From positions 1 through 37,070 of the forward strand of contig QHSA01000060.1 in NCBI GenBank assembly GCA_003220315.1: a stretch of 37,070 nucleotides of DNA, written 5' to 3'. Made by a program: the position numbers and the translations under genes. Source of the DNA: Candidatus Rokuibacteriota bacterium. GTDB taxonomy: Bacteria > Methylomirabilota > Methylomirabilia > Rokubacteriales > CSP1-6. A model generated the notes under the pieces. It was given only the letters and a program-made list of their open reading frames with translations. It was not told the origin of the DNA and made no database searches. Below, in pieces: positions 32,645 to 37,070 of the stretch (position 1 is its first letter; each line of letters opens with the position of its first letter).

Positions 32645-32650
32645 ATTTTA
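32645..32650 (-). promoter_or_regulatory. Candidate -10 box upstream of otsA
   Basis: TAAAAT on the - strand, 55 bases before ATG 32590 and just after the stop of the coiled-coil gene (32654), in an AT-richer stretch of an otherwise GC-rich gap. No convincing -35 box is found at the expected distance. If real, it would let the trehalose genes be transcribed apart from the upstream binding-protein gene. Confidence 0.35.
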
Positions 32651-32653
32651 CCC

Positions 32654-32944
32654 CTATTTCTTCCCGCGGCCCACGAGCCTCTGGAGCTTGAGGTTCATCT
32701 CCTTGACCGACGTCAGGTCTTTCTCGGCCGCCGCCAGGCGGTCCTGGGTCTCCTTGAGCCGGGTTTCCAGCCCCCGCGCGTCGGTGCGAGCGGCGTCGAG
32801 CTGCTGCTCGAGCCCATCCGCGCGCTTGCGCGCGGCGTCGAGCTCCCCCTGAACGCGCTGAGGGGGCATGCCCCACCAGAGGAACCCCACGAGGGCACCG
32901 ATCAGGATCCCGACGATCGTGCCAATCACGACGAGTCGGTTCAC
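32654..32944 (-). CDS. Small membrane-anchored coiled-coil protein
   Basis: 96 residues: one N-terminal helix (LVVIGTIVGILIGALVGFLWW, 4-24), then a long coiled coil (ELDAARKRADGLEQQLDAARTDARGLETRLKETQDRLAAAEKDL) and a basic end. It has the same plan as the protein at 161-457 but no clear sequence identity. GTG 32944 follows the binding-protein stop by 15 bases. It may be a tether or scaffold; it lies between a binding protein and the membrane-anchored OtsA. Confidence 0.75.
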   Translation of the reverse strand: MNRLVVIGTIVGILIGALVGFLWWGMPPQRVQGELDAARKRADGLEQQLDAARTDARGLETRLKETQDRLAAAEKDLTSVKEMNLKLQRLVGRGKK

Positions 32945-32959
32945 CGGCGCGCCTTCCTT

Positions 32960-34513
32960 CTACCGGGCCCTGAGCTTCAGGTCTTCGTACGGTGCGGAGT
33001 AGGCGTGGCCGGGGATCAGGCCGAGCCCCGACTCCTCGACCCGCGGGCCGACGCCGTTCAGGAACGCGAGCTGCCAGATCGGCACGAAGATCGCCTTCTC
33101 GTGCACGAGCTGCTGGATCTTCACGAGCATCGCCTCGCGTTTCTTCCGGTCGAGCTCCGCGGCCTGCTCGTGGAAGAGCCCGTCGATGTCCGGGTAGCTG
33201 CCGTAGACGTACGCCCCGCCGGCCACCACGAACGCTTCGAGCCGCGTGGCGGCGTTGCCGAACGCGCCGGTGGCCCCGTAGGTGAGGTTCTTGTACTTCT
33301 TCTCGCCCCACTCCTTGAAGAAGGCCGCGCGCTCGACCGGGCGCAGCTTCGCGCGGATCCCGACGTTCTGGAGGTAGTTGAGGATCGCCTCCTGTACGTT
33401 GGCGTACGAGATATCGCAGTAGTACTCACCGGCGTCGAACCCGTTCGGGTACCCGGCTTCGGCGAGGAGCCCTTTGGCGCGGGCGGGATCGTACGGATAG
33501 GCCGGCGGCTGCCAGAAGAACTCGAACGTGTTCGGGATGATGCTGAAGGTCAGCATGGAGTGCCCGAGCGTGATGGCCTGGTTGATCGCCTTCCGGTCGA
33601 TGGCATAGTTGGCGGCCAGGCGCACGCGGCGGTCGTGCCACGGCGACTTCGGGTCCCACTGGTCGAGCAGGTTGACCCACTGCGGAGCCTGGATCACCGC
33701 CGGCTTCAGCGTGAGCCCGGGCGTTCGCTGGAGCTCCTCGGCCAGCTCCCCGCGGATCGAGTAGACCACGTCGACCTCGCCGCGCTTGAGCGCGGCCAGG
33801 CGCGTGGACTCATCGGGGATGACTTTGAAGACCAGGTGCTTGACGCTCGGCGTCTTGCGCCAGTACGGCTCGAAGGCCTCGAGCACGAGTTCCACACCCG
33901 GTGTGAAGGACACAAACCGATAGGGACCGGCGCCGACCGGCGACTTCTTATAGCCCTCCTCGCCCACCTTCTCCACGTACTTCTTGGGCACGATCCAGCC
34001 GGCGCCGGTGGCGGTCGAGTAGAAGGTCATGAAGTCGGGCCACGGCTGCTTGAGGCGGATGCGGACCCGCCAGGGGTCAGGCGTCTCGACCGCCGCGACC
34101 CGGTCCTTGAGGGTCTTCTGGCTGGTGCCCCGGTAGCGCTCGAGCGAGAACTTGACGTCCTCGGCGGTCACGGGATCGCCGTTGTGGAACCTGGCCCCCT
34201 TGCGGAGGACGAACTCGTAGGCGAGGCCGTCCCTTGAGACCGTCCACGACTCCGCGAGGCTCGGGGCCAGGGGGATGCCGGGCATCGGCTTCACCATGGC
34301 GTCGTGCAGCGCGTACATGATCATGAACGGCGTGATGATCCCCGGGGTCTCCGCGGGATCGAACCAGGTTGGCGCCAGCGAGATGTGGACGCCCCAGGTG
34401 ATCTGCCCCTCGGGGGCGGCGCGGGACGGCGTGGGCGTGATCAGCGCTACGCCCAGCAGGAGCGCCACGCCAACGGCGTACACCAGCCTTCCCTCGAACC
34501 GTGATCGACTCAT
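32960..34513 (-). CDS. ABC transporter substrate-binding protein, family 5
   Basis: 517 residues with an N-terminal signal peptide (VYAVGVALLLGVALITPTPSRA). SBP family 5 hallmarks: LAPSLAESWTVSRDGLAYEFVLRKGARFHNGDPVTAEDVKFSLER (about 80-125), SPVGAGPYRFVSFTPG and LAANYAIDRKAINQAI. Such proteins bind peptides, nickel or other solutes for DppA/OppA-type importers. No permease or ATPase gene is next to it. ATG 34513 has a GGAGGAG ribosome-binding site. It is divergent from mtoX, with a 231-base gap. Confidence 0.95.
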   Translation of the reverse strand: MSRSRFEGRLVYAVGVALLLGVALITPTPSRAAPEGQITWGVHISLAPTWFDPAETPGIITPFMIMYALHDAMVKPMPGIPLAPSLAESWTVSRDGLAYEFVLRKGARFHNGDPVTAEDVKFSLERYRGTSQKTLKDRVAAVETPDPWRVRIRLKQPWPDFMTFYSTATGAGWIVPKKYVEKVGEEGYKKSPVGAGPYRFVSFTPGVELVLEAFEPYWRKTPSVKHLVFKVIPDESTRLAALKRGEVDVVYSIRGELAEELQRTPGLTLKPAVIQAPQWVNLLDQWDPKSPWHDRRVRLAANYAIDRKAINQAITLGHSMLTFSIIPNTFEFFWQPPAYPYDPARAKGLLAEAGYPNGFDAGEYYCDISYANVQEAILNYLQNVGIRAKLRPVERAAFFKEWGEKKYKNLTYGATGAFGNAATRLEAFVVAGGAYVYGSYPDIDGLFHEQAAELDRKKREAMLVKIQQLVHEKAIFVPIWQLAFLNGVGPRVEESGLGLIPGHAYSAPYEDLKLRAR

Positions 34514-34635
34514 CGTGGTCTCCTCCCCGCATCGCGAACCTGGAATCGTGCCGACGGGAAACAGAGGCAACCTGCGTGTGGTGCGATTATCGGCGAATCG
34601 ACCGGCCTGTCAACCGAGCTCTCGCACCCGGCGCG

Positions 34636-34664
34636 TTGCTCGGACCACGCGCGTGTGGTAGGGT
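34636..34664 (+). promoter_or_regulatory. mtoX: Candidate mtoX promoter with internal near-palindrome
   Basis: TTGCTC (34636-34641), a 17-base spacer and TAGGGT (34659-34664) form a weak sigma-70-like promoter 80 bases before the mtoX ATG. The 16-base near-palindrome ACCACGCG-CGTGTGGT (34644-34659, one mismatched pair) fills the spacer and could be an operator. Both calls are by eye; the gap 34514-34744 otherwise shows no gene. Confidence 0.35.
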
Positions 34665-34744
34665 CCGGCCAGTCAGCAAAACGGGCTGCCTGTACGCGCG
34701 GGCGGTGCGGGCGACCCGCCGTCGTCCAGGGGAAGGAGCCTCGC

Positions 34745-36079
34745 ATGATTTCTCATCGCGTGATGCGTTCGGGTATTCTGGCGGCTGCTTGGGTCGCCCT
34801 CGCGTGCACGGTCGCCGCTGGCCCGGTCCGCGCCGACGAGACCTGCAACTCACCCTACACCGCCAAGCTCATCAAGGGTCAGGAAGATTATGTCTACGTC
34901 TGGGCCCTGGGCGTCGAGGGGCTCGGGGACGGCTCCGACAAGCTGGTGACCGTGGACGTGCACCCGAAGTCGAAGAGCTACGGGAAGGTGATCGCCTCCG
35001 TGTCGGTCGGATCCCGTGGCGAGGCCCACCACATGGGCTTCACCGACGACCGGCGCTTCATCTGGGCGGGCGGGCTCTCGGAGGCCAAGATCTACGTCTT
35101 CGACATCGCCACCGATCCGGCGAAGCCCAAGCTCGTCCAGACGATCACCGACCTGGCCGACAAGACCGGGTATCTCGGTCCGCACACCTACTACGCGCTC
35201 CCCGGACGGATGCTGGTGCAGGCGCTCTCGAACACCAACGACAAGGGCGGCGTCACCGGCATGGCACTCTACAACAACAAAGGCGAACTCATCGCCTCCT
35301 ACAAGATGCCGACCGACGGCGGCGGTGACGGCTACGGCTACGATCTGGCGGTCAATCCGAAGAAGAACATCCTGCTCACGTCGAGCTTCACCGGCTACAC
35401 GAACTACATGCGGTCGCTCTGGGAGCTCGTGAAGGACGCGGAGGCGATGAAGCGCTTCGGCAACACCATGGTCGTGTGGGATCTGAAAGCCATCAAGCCG
35501 AAGCGGATTCTCAGCGTGCCCGGCGCGCCGCTGGAGATCCGCTGGTCGCTCAACCAAGCAGACAACTGGGCCGTCACAGCGACCGCGCTGACATCCAAGA
35601 TCTGGCTCGTCAAGCAGGATGGCAAGGGCGAGTGGCAGGCGAAGGACGTGGCGACCATCGGCGATCCGGCGAAGGTCCCGCTCCCCGTCGACATCAGCAT
35701 CACCCGTGACGGCAAGGGGCTGTGGGTCAACACGTTCATGGACGGAACCACGCGCTACTTCGATCTGAGCAACCCGGAGGCGCCGAGGCAGACCTACGCG
35801 AAGGTGACCGGCAAGCAGGTCAATATGATATCGCAGAGCTGGGACGGCAAGCGCGTCTACATCACCTCGTCGCTGCTGGCCAACTGGGACAAGCTCGGTG
35901 CCGAGAACGAGCAGTTCCTGCGCGGCTTCGTCTGGAACGGCAAGGAGCTCAAACAGGTCTTCGAGGTGGATTTCACCAAGGAGACGCTCGGCCGCGCCCA
36001 CCACATGAAGCTCGGCTCGAAGGCACTGCGTACGACGGCAGCGGACGCGGCGGCGCTGGAGCGGCTCGCACGGCGTTGA
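34745..36079 (+). CDS. mtoX: Methanethiol oxidase / selenium-binding protein 56 family
   Basis: 444 residues with a signal peptide (MISHRVMRSGILAAAWVALACTVAAGPVRA), so periplasmic. The mature start DETCNSPYTAKLIK and the segments GPHTYYALPGRMLVQALSN, GYGYDLAVNPKKNILLTSSF, PGAPLEIRWSLNQADN and ITRDGKGLWVNTFMDGTTRYFDL match the SBP56/MtoX beta-propeller family. Bacterial MtoX is a copper-dependent enzyme oxidising methanethiol to formaldehyde, hydrogen sulfide and hydrogen peroxide. ATG 34745 has GGAAGGAG upstream. The SCO gene four bases downstream supports MtoX rather than an unrelated SBP56 protein. A mauG gene, also common in such clusters, is not seen before the window ends. Confidence 0.9.
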   Translation: MISHRVMRSGILAAAWVALACTVAAGPVRADETCNSPYTAKLIKGQEDYVYVWALGVEGLGDGSDKLVTVDVHPKSKSYGKVIASVSVGSRGEAHHMGFTDDRRFIWAGGLSEAKIYVFDIATDPAKPKLVQTITDLADKTGYLGPHTYYALPGRMLVQALSNTNDKGGVTGMALYNNKGELIASYKMPTDGGGDGYGYDLAVNPKKNILLTSSFTGYTNYMRSLWELVKDAEAMKRFGNTMVVWDLKAIKPKRILSVPGAPLEIRWSLNQADNWAVTATALTSKIWLVKQDGKGEWQAKDVATIGDPAKVPLPVDISITRDGKGLWVNTFMDGTTRYFDLSNPEAPRQTYAKVTGKQVNMISQSWDGKRVYITSSLLANWDKLGAENEQFLRGFVWNGKELKQVFEVDFTKETLGRAHHMKLGSKALRTTAADAAALERLARR

Positions 36080-36083
36080 GCGC

Positions 36084-36836
36084 ATGGCCGTGAGGGGCGG
36101 GGGCCGTCGCGCCATTGCCTCCGCCGCGGCCAGGGTGCGCCAGCGCACGGGCGCGGCCGCGCTGCTGGCTTGGTTCGTCTGTGCTACCTCGGCGTCCGCG
36201 CATGCGGGCGAGCCGCTTCCCGCGCTCGACTTCGATCCCCCGCCTCCCGGCAGCTATACGTTGCACCGGATCATGGCGGCGCCGGACGGCGCGGTTCTCG
36301 GTATCGACGGGCGCAGCCAGCGGCTCTCTCAGTTCACACGCGACCGCATCACGCTGCTCGGGTTCATCTACACGACGTGCAGCGACCCGGGCGGCTGTCC
36401 GCTTGCGTACCGCGTGTTCGATGCGATGAAGCAGGCGATCGAGACCACCCCCGCCTTGCACGACCGCGTGCGGTTCGTGACATTGTCGCTCGATCCGGCG
36501 CGTGACACGCCGGCGATCATGCGTCAGTACGCCGGCAGCCGCCCGAGCGACACGAGTGGTGGATTGCGCTGGTATTTTCTCACGACCGGCTCGGCGCACG
36601 AGCTCATGCCGCTGGTCGAAGGCTTCGGCCAGGACATCCGCTACACGATCGACCGGTCGAACGGCAAGCCGCGGTGGGAGCTGTCGCACGTTCTCAAGCT
36701 GTTCTTGATCGACGCCGCGGGTTTCATCCGGGAGATCTACACGTCCGCCTTCCTCCACCCGCGAACGGTGCTCAACGACATTGAAACGCTCCTCATAGAG
36801 GGCAGCGGCCCCGGGATCGAAGCCGCGGGTCGGTGA
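36084..36836 (+). CDS. SCO1/SenC-family copper chaperone
   Basis: 250 residues. A long basic N-terminus leads into a hydrophobic signal segment (GAAALLAWFVCATSASAHA), then a thioredoxin-like fold: RITLLGFIYTTC (Cys99), Cys105, VRFVTLSLDPARDTP and ELSHVLKLFLID (His202, the third copper ligand). The cysteines are spaced CX5C (CSDPGGC) rather than the usual CX3C, a two-residue insertion. SCO proteins deliver copper to periplasmic or respiratory enzymes. Its position directly after mtoX suggests it matures MtoX. It overlaps the TonB-receptor start (GTGA). Confidence 0.92.
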   Translation: MAVRGGGRRAIASAAARVRQRTGAAALLAWFVCATSASAHAGEPLPALDFDPPPPGSYTLHRIMAAPDGAVLGIDGRSQRLSQFTRDRITLLGFIYTTCSDPGGCPLAYRVFDAMKQAIETTPALHDRVRFVTLSLDPARDTPAIMRQYAGSRPSDTSGGLRWYFLTTGSAHELMPLVEGFGQDIRYTIDRSNGKPRWELSHVLKLFLIDAAGFIREIYTSAFLHPRTVLNDIETLLIEGSGPGIEAAGR

Positions 36837-37070
36837 GCCGACGCGCCTGGCCGATCGCCGCACTCGTGGTGCTCGCCGCTCAGACTTCGCAGGCGCAGGA
36901 GACGGCCGAGCCGCCCTCCGCGCCGCCAGTGCTCCCGCCGGTGGTCGTGACGGCCCCCCCACCCGTGGCCGCCTCGTCCGAAGTGCTCATTCCCGGTCGC
37001 GACTTCGAGCTCCGACCCCAGGGCCGGCCCGCCGACGTGGTGCGCCTCATTCCCGGGTTCGTCATCAGCC
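36833..37070 (+). CDS. TonB-dependent receptor, N-terminal part (runs off the window)
   Basis: Starts at GTG 36833, overlapping the sco stop by four bases, and stays open to the window end (79 codons). It has a signal peptide (SRRAWPIAALVVLAAQTSQAQ), then a Pro-rich stretch with PPVVVTAPP, the usual lead-in to a plug domain, then RPADVVRLIPGFVIS, matching the plug's VLRxxPGVxV motif. It is probably an outer-membrane receptor, perhaps for copper or another need of the MtoX system. Partial, so the ligand cannot be judged. Confidence 0.85.
   Translation, partial: MSRRAWPIAALVVLAAQTSQAQETAEPPSAPPVLPPVVVTAPPPVAASSEVLIPGRDFELRPQGRPADVVRLIPGFVIS

Noticed and set aside
30437-34237. Very long + strand open frame (over 1200 codons)
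   Set aside because: It lies opposite otsA, the coiled-coil gene and the family 5 binding protein, all with clear motifs, and its product is a low-complexity Arg/Glu/Leu/Val-rich string.

Overview
The window looks like chromosomal DNA of a very GC-rich, Gram-negative-type bacterium. It has a Pal lipoprotein, the start of a TonB-dependent receptor, several exported or lipoprotein products, and heavy use of GTG starts. Genes are packed: neighbours often overlap by 4 bases (ATGA or GTGA), and no gap exceeds 300 bases. The gene mix and base composition fit an uncultured soil or subsurface lineage such as Rokubacteria/Methylomirabilota or a deltaproteobacterial relative. That placement is an inference from general impression, not from a marker-gene comparison. 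I see no tRNA, rRNA, transposase, phage gene or CRISPR array.

Layout. 1-4768: a tandem repeat array, a small membrane coiled-coil protein (-), two unrecognised coupled genes (+), an S58 (DmpA-type) peptidase and a patatin-like lipoprotein (+). 4782-9001 (-): a four-gene overlapping operon of an HmgA-like dioxygenase, a cytochrome P450, a zinc-ribbon membrane protein and a rhomboid protease. 9133-9420 (+): a DUF2007 protein. 9428-17197 (-): a housekeeping run read as tmk, holB, ricT, metG, a small protein, a DUF5924/DUF2914 membrane protein, a two-ACT-domain protein, TatD and an M28 peptidase. The order tmk-holB-ricT-metG-tatD is a known conserved neighbourhood. 17250-19384 (-): an AMIN-domain protein and three small membrane proteins. 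19438-32590 (-): a long co-directional block for trehalose and sugar metabolism. It runs otsA, otsB, a DUF5752-like gene, a TreT-like glycosyltransferase, a second glycosyltransferase, treS, maltokinase, pal, then a sugar ABC binding protein and two permeases. 32654-34513 (-): a coiled-coil membrane protein and a family 5 binding protein. 34745-37070 (+): an mtoX-type methanethiol oxidase, an SCO1/SenC copper chaperone and a truncated TonB-dependent receptor.

How the genes work together. The trehalose block encodes three routes to trehalose: OtsA/OtsB, a TreT-like route and TreS. Maltokinase links maltose to the maltose-1-phosphate pool, and an ABC sugar importer lacking its ATPase lies downstream. 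OtsA is unusual: its GT20 domain is preceded by two membrane helices around an extracytoplasmic segment and a HAMP-like linker, so synthesis may be tethered to, or gated by, an envelope signal. The mtoX-sco pair matches the known pairing of methanethiol oxidase with an SCO copper chaperone.

The most unusual feature is a dispersed repeat of about 50-70 bases found at five loci in 37 kb. Its core is GTGGGTGGCCTG, preceded by a CCGCGAGGCCGG-like block and a TTGTA edge. Two copies are intergenic and end on the start codon of the next gene (S58 peptidase, treS). Two lie in frame inside essential genes, in the zinc loop of holB and in the linker before the tRNA-binding domain of metG. One locus is a 65-base tandem array. 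This resembles the behaviour of Rickettsia palindromic elements, but the sequence is one I do not recognise.
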